Origin: SLQH01 sp964612995
Lineage (GTDB): Bacteria; Planctomycetota; UBA11346
NCBI GenBank assembly: GCA_964612995.1
Contig: CAZTGE010000006.1
Location: forward strand, 1 to 56,794
DNA: 56,794 nucleotides
Direction: 5' to 3'
The position numbers and the translations under genes were made by a program. The notes beneath the pieces are model-generated. The model was not told the origin of the DNA. It did no database searches and worked only from the letters and a program-made list of their open reading frames with translations. Below, piece after piece: positions 1-8,567 of this stretch (positions within the stretch are counted from its first letter, which is position 1; each line of letters begins with the position of its first letter).

Positions 1-92
1 GCGGACCGCTCGTCTGTGTCGACCTGGTTCGTGTCGCTCGTCGGTTGGGCGGCGCGTGCGGTCTCGGCTCCGACCGGATACCGGGCGGCGGC

Positions 93-542
93 TCAGGCGT
101 CCGCGACCGCGAGCAGGCGGACGTCGAAGATGATCACCTGATGGGGGCCGATCTTGCTGCCGGCGCCCTTGCGGCCCCAGGCGAGATCGCTGGGGACGGT
201 CAGGCGGGCGCGCCCGCCCACGCGCATGCCCAGCAGGCCCTCGCGGAAGCCGGGTACGCATTCGCTCAGTGCGAACCGTTCAGGGCGGTGGTCCTTGAAG
301 GTGTCCTGGATCACGGTGCCGTTGACCAGCCAGGCGCGTTGATGCGTGGTCACGATGCTCTGCGCGTGTGGCTGTGCGCCGTCGCCCTCGGCGAGGGTCT
401 CGATCTGCAGCCCACTCGGCGTGACCACGACCTCGTCGCGTTGGGCGTTGCGCGCGAGATGGTCCTCGCTCGCGGCGCGGTTCTGGCCAGCCGAGCCGCG
501 TTTGCGTGGCGCCTGTCCACGATTGCCTCGTCCCCGTCCCAT
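93..542 (-). CDS. FKBP-type peptidyl-prolyl isomerase-like protein
   Basis: The 149-residue product has a basic, low-complexity N-terminus (about residues 1-35) and one FKBP-like domain (about 40-147). The domain is recognised from the order of family signatures: the NGTV turn, VPGFREGLLGMRVGG (matching the usual GW-egl-gM-vG segment) and the closing VPSDLAWGRKGAGSKIGP...IIFDVRLL. FKBPs catalyse cis-trans isomerisation of Xaa-Pro bonds. Several active-site aromatics look replaced: the usual YTG, FDSS and VIxGW positions read THQ, IQDTF and VPGF, so catalysis may be weak. No signal peptide is visible, so a cytoplasmic location is inferred. I chose the ATG at 542; the frame stays open to a TTG at 575. 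The family is fairly sure, activity is not. Confidence 0.75.
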   Translation of the reverse strand: MGRGRGNRGQAPRKRGSAGQNRAASEDHLARNAQRDEVVVTPSGLQIETLAEGDGAQPHAQSIVTTHQRAWLVNGTVIQDTFKDHRPERFALSECVPGFREGLLGMRVGGRARLTVPSDLAWGRKGAGSKIGPHQVIIFDVRLLAVADA

Positions 543-657
543 GGCCCCATGCTCGATTGCCCGGTCGGGGGTCAAGCGTGCGTGACCGGCAACGGCGCTG
601 GCTCAGGTGCCGGTCGGTCCGGTCATTGCCGGTGAGCCAGAAGCGCGCATCGCCGGA

Positions 658-694
658 TCCGGAGCCCAGCCAGGCCTGGCTGGGCGACCGGCCG
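658..694. repeat. Dispersed 37-bp palindromic repeat (copy 1)
   Basis: Positions 664-685 form a perfect 22-nt palindrome. The 37 nt around it recur in inverted orientation at 47653-47689 with 35 of 37 bases identical. The two differences are paired across the dyad (a G:C here, an A:T there), so the palindrome is kept. It lies downstream of the minus-strand gene ending at 779 and may act as a terminator or as a REP-like element. No U-tract follows. Confidence 0.75.
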
Positions 695-778
695 GCATCT
701 GATGTCTTCGACGATCGCACCCGGCAACCGGCCGGCAGCGGCCCGACGCCAGGCGCCGGACCGCTGCCGGTTCGCGGT

Positions 779-1180
779 TCAGGCGCAGATCAACCCGGCC
801 CGTTGAGCCTGGCCATCGTAGCGCGTGACCTGCAGCCAGGCCAGTCCGCTGCCGTCGGTCACCTGTACGCGCTGCGGCTGGTCGCCCGGCACGAACCAGG
901 TGGCCCGGGTGGGCTGACGATCGCGCCAGGCGCAGGCGATCAGCGGTGCGAGCCCGTCGACCAGGCTTACGTCGAAGCTCAGTCCGTCTGCACCGGCGGT
1001 GGCCGGCCGCAGCTTCAGGACGCTGTCGGCGATGTGCAGCAGGTCGCGCGCTGGATCGGCAGCGAAGCTGCGGTCGAGGCTGACAGGGATGGTGGCAGGG
1101 CTCGTGGGCTCGGTCGTGGCAGCGCTGTCGGCGGCGAACAGGCCGGTGAGGATGAGTGGGGTGAGAAGATAGAGGCGCAT
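779..1180 (-). CDS. Hypothetical secreted protein, 133 aa
   Basis: I do not recognise the family. The product starts with a clear signal peptide (MRLYLLTPLILTGLFAADSA), then about 110 residues that look like a small beta-rich domain (SLDRSFAADPARDLLHIADS and VTDGSGLAWLQVTRYDG). Two cysteines sit near the C-terminus (LIACAW and the final LICA). The ATG at 1180 follows a TGGAG ribosome-binding sequence at good spacing. It points the same way as the FKBP-like gene but is separated from it by about 240 nt holding a strong palindrome, so co-transcription is doubtful. Export is well supported, function unknown. Confidence 0.6.
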   Translation of the reverse strand: MRLYLLTPLILTGLFAADSAATTEPTSPATIPVSLDRSFAADPARDLLHIADSVLKLRPATAGADGLSFDVSLVDGLAPLIACAWRDRQPTRATWFVPGDQPQRVQVTDGSGLAWLQVTRYDGQAQRAGLICA

Positions 1181-1259
1181 GGTGTTGCTCCAGCAAACAG
1201 GGGTCTGCGCGCGGGTCGTGGCCCGGGACGCGGAGATGCGAGACCTGGTTGTGGAGCTT

Positions 1260-1532
1260 TCAGCGCAGCAGGATGACGCTGCGCAGGAACGCGAGGCGCG
1301 GATGCCGGACCGATGCCCGCGGCCGGATCCGGCTGCCCGGCGCCAGATGGCAGGCGCCGGGGCGGTGGGGGAGGACGTGGCAGACCGGGGCCTCGGCCCG
1401 GGTGGCCTTGTCGGCCTGGACCGCGACCCGCTCGGCTTTCCCGCCCGCCGCGGCGGGAGCGGACCAGGTCCAGCCGCCGAGCAGCAGCACGGCGGCGAGC
1501 GTGGCCATCGATCGTGTCAGGCTGCGTGCCAT
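1260..1532 (-). CDS. Hypothetical small exported protein, 90 aa
   Basis: A likely 90-residue product that starts MARSLTRSMATLAAVLLL, a basic-then-hydrophobic signal-like segment ending near WSAPAAAGG. The rest is short, Arg/His/Pro-rich and matches nothing I know; it has two cysteines (VCHV, ACHL). The frame is open to 1832, but only the part from ATG 1532 reads like protein, and an AAGG motif lies about 9 nt upstream. A second ATG at 1508 is possible. It could be a chance ORF in GC-rich DNA, so confidence is low. Confidence 0.4.
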   Translation of the reverse strand: MARSLTRSMATLAAVLLLGGWTWSAPAAAGGKAERVAVQADKATRAEAPVCHVLPHRPGACHLAPGSRIRPRASVRHPRLAFLRSVILLR

Positions 1533-1919
1533 GGCTCTGCCTTCGCATGTGCCGTGCCGATCGTCGGCCAGATGGCAGTCACGACGCCGACGCGCGCTGT
1601 CAGGCGCCCGCGCCGACCATCGACTGCGGTCGGAAGCCAGCCGGACGTGGCCGGGCGAACCGCCGGCAGCGAAGCGGAATGCGGCAGCAACGGCCCGCGC
1701 CGCCGACGGGCGGCCCCATCGCCGGGGGGCGAGCAGGCCGCACCCCGCATCGCGTGGTGCGATGCGCGCAGGGCGTGGCGGATCGTGTCGCAATGGCGCG
1801 CCGCAGGGCGTCGGACCGGGCTGGTGGCGCATGACGACGCGATACTGGGCATCAGCAGCGCAGGCGCCGATCCGGGCGCCGGCTTTCGTCAGTGTGCCGG
1901 CGATCGGATCGGCAAGGGG
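1533..1919. other. Intergenic space without a convincing gene
   Basis: About 390 nt between two minus-strand genes. Open frames cross it in several directions, as expected at this GC content, but none has a start signal and protein-like composition together. One hairpin is visible: CGCATCGC (1746-1753), a 5-nt loop, and GCGATGCG (1759-1766). It could end transcription of the peptidase gene that stops at 1920. Confidence 0.5.
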
Positions 1920-3596
1920 TCAGGGTCTGAACACGCGGGGGCCGAGCATGCCGATGGACTCGCCCGGGGCGAGGAAGCGGAGGGTATGCGGCTCGGTGGG
2001 GTCCAGGGCGTCGAAGACCTGGAAGTCGCCGTCGATCTCCGGCGTGAGGCTGATGTTGTCGTTGCAGACGACATCGCGGTCCAGGAGCACGCCGTCGGCG
2101 TCGTAGGCGGCCAAGGCGATGCTGCGGGTGGCGACGGGCGTTGTCGTACCGGCGGTGTAGGCGCGCAACGCGAAAGCGCAGGAGCTGGCCCAGATCTGGT
2201 CACCGCCGAAGCCGTGGTAGAGGTCCTTCCACTGGCCATCATCGCTGTCGCGGTAGTAGTATTCACCGGCCTGGGTGAGTTCCATCACGCTGGTCATGCC
2301 CGGCGAGTCGACGTAGTAGATGAACGGCATGTCGTCGTCTGGCGTGTGCATGTAGACGACGAAACTGCTGTTGGCGGCGATGGTCTGGGGCTGCGGCAGG
2401 TCGACGATATGGAAGCCTTCGCCGTCGCTGGTCCCGGAGTGCGCGCTCAGCGGATCGGCGCCATTCTCGAGGTCCTCGAGCGAGGCGTAGAGCGCGACGG
2501 TGTAAGCGGTGGCCGCCACGGTCTCGAAGCCGATGGCGGCGATGGTGGTGTCGGTGTCGCCCACCGTGTAGAGGCAGGCGCCGGCCTGCGGATCGGCGCC
2601 GGTCGGTCGGTAGTCGGGCCCGCCGACGCCGGTGATGCTGCCGTAGCAGTGCGAGAAGACCTCGACCTCATCCCGTGGTGCGAGCAGATAGCCGACGGCG
2701 TGTCCGATGTCCGAATCGTAGGCGATCCAGAAGTAGGTCGGGCAGGTGGGCACTGGATGACTCTGTTTGACCAGCCAGGCGCCGGGCGAGCTCGCGGCGG
2801 TGGTGACGGAGTCGTCCCAACCGATGAAGTTGATCGCGTGCCCGCCGAGACCCGAGTCGGGTTCGCCACCGAGGCTGCCGTCGTCGTAGTAGGTGCCGAG
2901 GCCGTCGGCGTCGTCGTCATCGGCGGTGAAACCGTCGTAGAAGTGCTGGAAGCTGACATAGACCGCGCCGTGATCGATGATCCACTGTTTGATCTCGGTC
3001 TGCTGGGTCTGGACGTCGTCCCACTTGAGCACCTGCCGCAGGCGGTATTCGGCCGGGTAATGGCCGCGCGCAGGCCACAGCGGCGTGTCGCCGTCGGTCT
3101 CGTAATAGGCATCGTTGTCCTTGAGTGCGCCCTCGTAGCGGTAGGGGCGACCGTCGGCGAGGTCGTCGGCGAGCGAACCGGTGGTCGGGGTCTCGGACAC
3201 CGGACCGTGGAGACGGGCCATGTGGGCCAGCGGAACCTGCCAGTGGCCGCCGGTATTGACATCGCGCAGGAAGCCCTCGCTGAGCTTGTTGAGCGTGCTC
3301 CAGCTGTGGTTGCCGCCGTATCCGTGCGACTCGTTCATCCGCAGCCACTGCTGCGACAGGTCGAGGTCGTTCGGTGCACCGGTCCAGTGGCCGTGGACCA
3401 GCAGGCTGGACTCGGCCGCGACCATCGCGGCGAAGCTCCAGCAAGGTCCCGGGCCGACCTGATCCTCCACCCGGGTGTTGACCAGCTGCGCGCCATCGAC
3501 GTCGCGCAGGTCGTAGGCCGTGGGCAGATCGGCGGCGGCGAGCCCGGCGTGGCAGCAGGCGAACAGGGCGGGCAACAGGAGGAAGCGCAGGTGCAT
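1920..3596 (-). CDS. Secreted papain-family (C1) peptidase with C-terminal lectin-like domain
   Basis: The 558-residue product has a signal peptide (MHLRFLLLPALFACCHAGLA) and then a C1 peptidase domain beginning LPTAYDLRDVDG. The oxyanion Gln and catalytic Cys lie in EDQVGPGPCWSFAA (about Gln46 and Cys52) and the catalytic His in GGHAINFIGWDD (about 253). Where papains carry the Asn-Ser-Trp motif, this protein reads AWLVKQSHPVPTCPTYFWIAY, so the usual Asn appears to be Gln. The C-terminal half (about 340-558) resembles the lectin-like beta domain of bacterial C1 peptidases (TIAAIGFETVAATAYTVALYAS). No short propeptide inhibitor domain is seen. ATG 3596 follows a CTGGAGA motif. It is probably an extracellular or surface hydrolase. 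Confidence 0.85.
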   Translation of the reverse strand: MHLRFLLLPALFACCHAGLAAADLPTAYDLRDVDGAQLVNTRVEDQVGPGPCWSFAAMVAAESSLLVHGHWTGAPNDLDLSQQWLRMNESHGYGGNHSWSTLNKLSEGFLRDVNTGGHWQVPLAHMARLHGPVSETPTTGSLADDLADGRPYRYEGALKDNDAYYETDGDTPLWPARGHYPAEYRLRQVLKWDDVQTQQTEIKQWIIDHGAVYVSFQHFYDGFTADDDDADGLGTYYDDGSLGGEPDSGLGGHAINFIGWDDSVTTAASSPGAWLVKQSHPVPTCPTYFWIAYDSDIGHAVGYLLAPRDEVEVFSHCYGSITGVGGPDYRPTGADPQAGACLYTVGDTDTTIAAIGFETVAATAYTVALYASLEDLENGADPLSAHSGTSDGEGFHIVDLPQPQTIAANSSFVVYMHTPDDDMPFIYYVDSPGMTSVMELTQAGEYYYRDSDDGQWKDLYHGFGGDQIWASSCAFALRAYTAGTTTPVATRSIALAAYDADGVLLDRDVVCNDNISLTPEIDGDFQVFDALDPTEPHTLRFLAPGESIGMLGPRVFRP

Positions 3597-3718
3597 GTCG
3601 TCTCCAGGGCTACGGATTGCCTGGGAACTCGCTACCCGACGCGATTCTGACGTGCGCAATCACCCCCATGCGGCGAGTGTGTGATCGTCCCGGCGGTCTG
3701 CACCTCCCGGTGCCGGGC

Positions 3719-5098
3719 TCACGGTGTGGGGGGGATGCCCGCGGGTCCGGCCCGGTACAGCGTGCGGATGCTCGCGGAATCGAGCACTCGGGGATAGATC
3801 GCCAGATCGTGATAGACGATCGGCCAGGGCAGCGCCGTGTCGCCAGCGTAGGCGATGCCGGCCAGGGTGAGGTGGACCGGGACGCCCTGGGCGTGGGACG
3901 GCCCGGCGGTGTTCACGAGGCCCGCCTCGCCGTCCACATGGACCCGCATGTCGCTGCCATCCTGGATCAGGACCAGATGCACGAGTCCGTCGTCGCGAGC
4001 GGTGGTGAAGATCTCTGCATCGGCGGTGAAGACGCGGCGGTGCAGCAGGGTGCCGTGGGCATCGGGTTGCGACAGGGCGAAGAGCGTCAGCCGGTCGATC
4101 CGATCACTCGCTTGCGGTACCTTCAGCCACAGCACGACGCTCCAGCGCCCGGGAGTGATCAACAGGGGGCCGAGCTGCGGGAGCGGGGCCTCGCTATGCA
4201 GCTTGCCCCCGCCGGCCAGGGCGATCGCCCCGGGATACGCTCTCACGGCATCCGGGTCGTCGGCTCTCAGCGGCGGCACCGCGCCGTCGCCGATCACCCG
4301 GCCGTCGGCATAGTCGGCGAAGCCGTAGTGCACCAACGGCATGTTCCGGGGGGGCGCGGTGGGGCGGGGCTCGTCGCCGGAGCGTCCGTCCAGGACCAGA
4401 TGTTCGCCCGCATCGACCGTCGCCGTGATGCCGGCGCAGCGGGTCGCCACCGTGCCCTGGTCGACATACAGCTGGGATTGCAGGGCCGCGACGCGGAACC
4501 GGAATCGGGTGCCGACGGCACTGACCCGGCCGTGGGGGCTGTTGACGGTGAAGGGTGCATCTGGCCGTGGACGCTCGATCCGGGCCGTGAGCGTGCCGCG
4601 CTGCAGCTGCAGCGCGCCCGGCTCGGCGCCGAGTGCCAGCCGGGCGGGGCCGGACAGACGCCAGCTGGTCCCGCGCGCGTCGCGCACGTGCAGCCGGGCG
4701 CCATGGCCCAGGTGCAGGCAGTCGCCAGCTGCCAGCTGGCCGCCGTCGCCGAACGGTCGCGGTGCGCCGCTGCTCTGGTCGTGGTGCAGCACCGTTCCGC
4801 TGAGCGCGACGATCCTCCAGGGTGCGGGCCCTGGGCGATGGTCCATCAGCAGCGCTGCGGCGAGGAGCACGGCCGCGGCAGCGAGCGTGATGGCGATGAC
4901 GCGCCGCGCCGTCCGGGCGCGGCTGCGTTGCCGGGCGGGAGGGCGATGGGTGTCGTGGAGCAGCGCCTCCATCTCGGCCCCGGCGATCAGTTGCACGGCG
5001 AGCGCGGGTTCAGCGGCGACGCGCTCGAGGAAGCACCTGCGCTCTGCCGGCGCGAGGGCATCGGCCAGATAGGCCTCGATCAGCACATCGTCTCTCAT
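3719..5098 (-). CDS. FecR/LamG-domain membrane protein, probable anti-sigma or sigma partner
   Basis: The 459-residue product has a short cytoplasmic N-terminus (MRDDVLIEAYLADALAPAERR) like that of anti-sigma proteins, one membrane span (VIAITLAAAAVLLAAALLM, about 66-85), a FecR-like beta domain (about 95-245; GDCLHLGHGARLHVRD and VNSPHGRVSAVGTRFRFRV) and a C-terminal LamG/concanavalin-like domain (about 265-440; VLWLKVP, LVLIQDGSDMRVHVDGE). FecR proteins carry signals from the envelope to a sigma factor. Its start overlaps the stop of the ECF sigma gene by 4 nt (ATGA), so the two are translated together. This FecR-LamG layout next to such sigma factors is common in planctomycetes and Verrucomicrobia; the ligand cannot be told from sequence. 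Confidence 0.85.
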   Translation of the reverse strand: MRDDVLIEAYLADALAPAERRCFLERVAAEPALAVQLIAGAEMEALLHDTHRPPARQRSRARTARRVIAITLAAAAVLLAAALLMDHRPGPAPWRIVALSGTVLHHDQSSGAPRPFGDGGQLAAGDCLHLGHGARLHVRDARGTSWRLSGPARLALGAEPGALQLQRGTLTARIERPRPDAPFTVNSPHGRVSAVGTRFRFRVAALQSQLYVDQGTVATRCAGITATVDAGEHLVLDGRSGDEPRPTAPPRNMPLVHYGFADYADGRVIGDGAVPPLRADDPDAVRAYPGAIALAGGGKLHSEAPLPQLGPLLITPGRWSVVLWLKVPQASDRIDRLTLFALSQPDAHGTLLHRRVFTADAEIFTTARDDGLVHLVLIQDGSDMRVHVDGEAGLVNTAGPSHAQGVPVHLTLAGIAYAGDTALPWPIVYHDLAIYPRVLDSASIRTLYRAGPAGIPPTP

Positions 5099-5634
5099 CG
5101 TACCCTTTCGCGCTGCAGGCGTCGCTCGATGCAGTCGCGCAGCAGGCGGCGGGCGCGCGAAAGCAGGGCATAGAGGGCTTGCTGGCTGATATTCAACTGC
5201 TTCGCGAGCCGGGCGTTGGACTGCTGCTCGGCGTACCGCAGCTGGAAGGCGCGGCGAGCACGCGCGCCAAGCCCTTGCAGGCAGTGGCGCAGCGCATCGC
5301 GGCGCGCCGCGTCGTAGGCCGATTCATCACTGTGGTCGGCCCACGCCGCCTCCAGGATCGCGGCCTCGTGCTCGTGCTCGCGGTGGCGTTTGGGGTCGAC
5401 GCTGGCGAGGTGTTCATAGCGGGCGATGGTCATGGCCCAGGCGAGGAAGTCGCTGCCCGGCCGGAACTGACGCCACTTCTCGCAGATCACCAGGCAGGTC
5501 TGCTGGAACAGGTCCTCGGCGCGCTGCGGCGAGCGGCACCTGGCCATGCAATAGGCCCAGATCCGGGTGCGATGACGCAGGACCAGCTGCATGACCTGTT
5601 GACGCGATGTCGTCACGGCACGCCCCCATACCAT
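5095..5634 (-). CDS. ECF sigma-70 family RNA polymerase sigma factor
   Basis: The 179-residue product is the length of an extracytoplasmic-function sigma factor. Region 2 covers about residues 10-80 (RIWAYCMARCRSPQRAEDLFQQTCLVICEKW, DFLAWAMTIARYEHL) and region 4 about 115-172, with the helix-turn-helix SNARLAKQLNISQQALYALLSRARRLL. The DLFQQT and DFLAWA motifs match the Rhodopirellula/Verrucomicrobium subfamily. It directs RNA polymerase to a regulon that cannot be read here. It is the first gene of a two-gene unit with the FecR-LamG protein. ATG 5634 is used; a GTG at 5616 is also possible. Confidence 0.93.
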   Translation of the reverse strand: MVWGRAVTTSRQQVMQLVLRHRTRIWAYCMARCRSPQRAEDLFQQTCLVICEKWRQFRPGSDFLAWAMTIARYEHLASVDPKRHREHEHEAAILEAAWADHSDESAYDAARRDALRHCLQGLGARARRAFQLRYAEQQSNARLAKQLNISQQALYALLSRARRLLRDCIERRLQRERVR

Positions 5635-5816
5635 ACTCGTGAACGTCGGCTTTTCTGACGCGCTTTATCCGCCGGCGCGTCGTCGATCATCGTCGTGGAG
5701 GGCTGTGCCGGCAAACGGCGGGTATGCCGGCAGGCGGTGGGTGTCGCCGGCCGTTTCCAGGCAGCGGCGCTGCTTGCAGCCGAGGCATGGCCCTCATTTG
5801 CGAGCTTTGAGTCGTC

Positions 5817-6028
5817 GTAACCACTCAGGCCCATCGGACATGAGTGGTTACCAACGCCCTTTTCGGGGCCCCATCGTACGCGCTGGGGTCTGGCGCCGAG
5901 TGGTGATGGGCGGATACGTTTCGGCGCAGCCGATCCGCCCACGCCTGAATCTGCCGGCAGATCCAGGCGAACCACGACAAAGCCAGCACGCAGTGAGGAC
6001 CGTAGGGGCGAAGCCTCTGAGTGGTTAC
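5817..6028. repeat. R1 dispersed hairpin-string element, copy 1 (212 bp)
   Basis: Bounded by GTAACCACTCAG (5817-5828) and its reverse complement CTGAGTGGTTAC (6017-6028). Inside are ordered hairpins: an 11-bp stem 5817-5827/5841-5851; CCCCATCG/CGCTGGGG (5869-5888); GGGCGGAT/ATCCGCCC (5908-5940) enclosing CGGC-GCA-GCCG (5922-5932); an 11-of-12 bp stem at 5944-5967; and a short CAC-GCA-GTG. A second copy lies at 43411-43635; this copy lacks about 13 nt of the fifth stem. It sits 35 nt beyond the stop of the minus-strand peptidase gene. The rest of the 5635-6063 gap shows no gene. Confidence 0.9.
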
Positions 6029-6063
6029 GGCGGTTGTTGACGGCCGAGTGGCTACCGCGCCGA

Positions 6064-8400
6064 TCAGCCGCCGGCCTGGATCAGCGTGTAGAGCAGGCGG
6101 TAGTCGGTCTGCGGGTCGAGCCCGGTGGCCTCGAGCATGGTGCCGCCGTCCTCCATCGGGATGTCGCCGGGCATCAGCCGGACCGAGACCGGCACCGGAT
6201 CGCCATGGGGGTCCACGACCGTCGTGGCGATGGTGCGGCCGCTGTCGGCGGCGGAGGTCACGACCACCGGTTGCGACAGCGACCAGTCGCCCTCGTCGTC
6301 GATCGCCTTGGCCATGAGGGTGGTGGTGCCGCCGGTCGGAGTCCAACTGCAGGTATAGGGGGCGGTGGTGTCGTTGCCCAGGGCCACACCATCGGCGAGG
6401 AACACCACCTCGCTGATGCTGCCATCAGGGTCCGCAGCGGTGGCGCTGAGCGCATGGCCGCCGGCGGTCTCGGTGACCTGGAGGTGGACCACCGGCGCCA
6501 GGCCGGCGGCATCGATGACATGGACGGTGCGGGTGATCGAGCTGGTGACCGCGCCGTCGTCGTCGACCGCCTCCACCCGCACCGTGTGGCTGCCGATGCC
6601 GGCGGCGTTCCAGGTGATGCGATACGGGGCGCTGGAGTCGCTGCCGACCTGGGTGTCGTCGACCAGCGCGCGCACGCTGCTGACCGATCCATCGAGGTCG
6701 CGAGCCCAGGCGTTGATGGGCAGGTCGTGGCCCGCCGGCACCGCCAGCTCACGGTGCGGGGTCATCAGGCGCACCAGCGGTGGCTGGTTGGTGGCGCTGC
6801 CGGTGACGGTGATGGTGATCTCCTGGTCCACGTGGGCGCGGTAGTGATCGAAGGCGCGGACGCGCACGGTGTAGGTGCCCGGCGCGTCGTAGGTCCAGGT
6901 GAACGAGCCGTCGTCGCTGCGATGGCTCGGCGCGAGCCCGTAGGCGAAGCCCACCGGCCACCAGTGGTAATGGCTGATGCCGTCATCGGCATCGGTGGCC
7001 GCGACGCTGAAGGTGACCGTCTCGCCCGCGCTCACAGTGGTCGCGTCGGCGCTGAGCGTGGTGATCGCCGGCATCTCGTTGTGCGGCGCGGGATTGATGG
7101 TCAGCGACAGGTCGCCATAAAAACAGAACTGCTTGAAGGCGAAGGAATCCTTGATCTCCGCGAGCGGATTGCCCCAGGAATCGCCGGCGGCGATGCGCGT
7201 GCGCGCCTCGGTGTGCGGTTCATCGCTCTCGTGGATGAACAGGCTCGCGTGTGCCTCCTTGGTGTTGCCGACGGTGAGTACGTTGAAGCCATCCAGGGTC
7301 GCGGTCTGGTACGCGGCCACGCCATTGGACTTGCCGGAGAGACAGCTGCCGATGAGCATGATCCCGCAGCGGTTGCCGATGTCGAAGGCCTTGTCGCGAC
7401 CCATGCCGTCGCCGCCGACCCCCTGTTCGTAGCTGCTGCCACTGCCGTGGCCGTGATTCTGGTGGAAGGCGACGCCCATGCGCATGGTCTGCTCGGCGGT
7501 GGTATCGAAGCCGTCGTTGTAGTCGGGCCATAGCACGGCGAGGTTCTCGTGGGCCGGGTCGTAGGTCATGTATTCGAACCCCTCGAAGAGGGTGAAGCGG
7601 TGCGGCGGGCGCATGGCGCCGGTGCGGTAGGCGTGGTTGGCATCGAGGTGGCGTTGCAGCAACGTGAGCCGGTCGCCCCACTCGCTGGTCTTATTGTAGC
7701 TCATGCGCGAGGTCCAGATATCGTAGTGGTAGTCGTTGGTCCGGGTGATGTTCCACAAGTTCAGATCACCGAACTCGTCTCTGCCGATCTTGTACACCGG
7801 GAAATCGCCGATCATGATCACCCCGGCCGTGAAGGTCTGCGGTTCGTCGTAGATCTCCAGGATCTTGTCCCTAAGCCCGTCGTAGTCGCCGGGATGACCC
7901 GTAGGGCGCAGATCGGCGGTGTAGCCGGCGGCGTCGATGTCGTCGCACAGGCGTTGGAGTTCGGGCCCGAGGTGGGCCAACAGGCGCTCGCGAACCAGCA
8001 GGATGACGCGCATGCCAGCCGGGTCGGCGACCGGACGCAGGAGGAGATGGACGGTGGCCACATTGGAGGCGCCGTCGTCACCGACGAGGCGATAGTCGAA
8101 ACTGTCGGTACCTGTGAAGCCGGCGGGTTCGGTGCAGGTATAGGTGAACTTGGTCCACCCCGCGCTGACGTCGACGGTCCCGTGGCTCGGTGGGTCGACC
8201 ACCTCCACGCCCATGTTGTCGTAGTAACCGTCGTCGTTGGTGAAGCGGACCTGCATTTCGTGGCCGTTGGCGCCGGGGGCATCGGTGACCACCACGATCT
8301 GGCGATCGTGGACGGTGATTCCGGCGGCCATGCAGGCGGTGGTCGTGAGTACGGCCAGACACAGGCCGACACGGATGAGGGCGGAGAATGTTGCGGGCAC
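6064..8400 (-). CDS. Secreted clan-CD (C25/gingipain-like) cysteine peptidase with PKD and Ig-like domains
   Basis: The 778-residue product starts at GTG 8400, with GGGAGG 5 nt upstream, and has a signal peptide (about 1-26). In order: an Ig/cadherin-like domain (about 28-120; DPPSHGTVDV, FTGTDSFDYRL); a caspase/gingipain-fold catalytic region (about 130-430) with the His motif FHQNHGHGSG (about 315) and the Cys motif IMLIGSCLSGK (about 351), some 36 residues apart as in clan CD; a PKD domain (about 443-536; YTVRVRAFDHY); and two further Ig-like domains (about 541-712; DLDGSVSSVRALVDD, DPDGSISEVVFLADG). Clan-CD enzymes cut proteins with a Cys-His dyad. The domain set points to an extracellular or surface peptidase; substrate unknown. 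An R1 element lies just past its stop. Confidence 0.75.
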   Translation of the reverse strand: MPATFSALIRVGLCLAVLTTTACMAAGITVHDRQIVVVTDAPGANGHEMQVRFTNDDGYYDNMGVEVVDPPSHGTVDVSAGWTKFTYTCTEPAGFTGTDSFDYRLVGDDGASNVATVHLLLRPVADPAGMRVILLVRERLLAHLGPELQRLCDDIDAAGYTADLRPTGHPGDYDGLRDKILEIYDEPQTFTAGVIMIGDFPVYKIGRDEFGDLNLWNITRTNDYHYDIWTSRMSYNKTSEWGDRLTLLQRHLDANHAYRTGAMRPPHRFTLFEGFEYMTYDPAHENLAVLWPDYNDGFDTTAEQTMRMGVAFHQNHGHGSGSSYEQGVGGDGMGRDKAFDIGNRCGIMLIGSCLSGKSNGVAAYQTATLDGFNVLTVGNTKEAHASLFIHESDEPHTEARTRIAAGDSWGNPLAEIKDSFAFKQFCFYGDLSLTINPAPHNEMPAITTLSADATTVSAGETVTFSVAATDADDGISHYHWWPVGFAYGLAPSHRSDDGSFTWTYDAPGTYTVRVRAFDHYRAHVDQEITITVTGSATNQPPLVRLMTPHRELAVPAGHDLPINAWARDLDGSVSSVRALVDDTQVGSDSSAPYRITWNAAGIGSHTVRVEAVDDDGAVTSSITRTVHVIDAAGLAPVVHLQVTETAGGHALSATAADPDGSISEVVFLADGVALGNDTTAPYTCSWTPTGGTTTLMAKAIDDEGDWSLSQPVVVTSAADSGRTIATTVVDPHGDPVPVSVRLMPGDIPMEDGGTMLEATGLDPQTDYRLLYTLIQAGG

Positions 8401-8541
8401 GAGGGCCTCCCGGGCAAGATGGTGACAGGTTCACCCCAGACCTTGTCGATCTGATGCAGATCTTACCGGGAGGCCTTCTAGTGCTTGGTGGGGCGCAGCT
8501 TACGTGCCGTCACCCAGTCGCTCCCAGCAGTCGGATCGGCG

Positions 8542-8567
8542 GCCGGGCCGTCGGTTGGCGGCCCGGC
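8542..8567 (-). terminator. Hairpin next to the hybrid kinase stop codon
   Basis: Perfect 9-bp stem GCCGGGCCG (8542-8550) and CGGCCCGGC (8559-8567) with an 8-nt loop. It begins at the base directly after the TGA of the minus-strand kinase gene. There is no U-tract, so a factor-dependent or non-canonical terminator is inferred. Confidence 0.5.

Noticed and set aside
1179..3650. Long plus-strand open frame opposite the papain-like peptidase gene
   Set aside because: Its product is low-complexity Val/Gly/Arg-rich without domains, while the minus strand has a signal peptide, catalytic motifs and a ribosome-binding site. The same holds for long antisense frames opposite the operon (for example 14093-16696, 16849-19239, 23817-27140).
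5817..6028. R1 as an insertion sequence with terminal inverted repeats
   Set aside because: There is no transposase ORF and no target-site duplication that I can see. A non-autonomous element remains possible, so it is kept as a repeat only.
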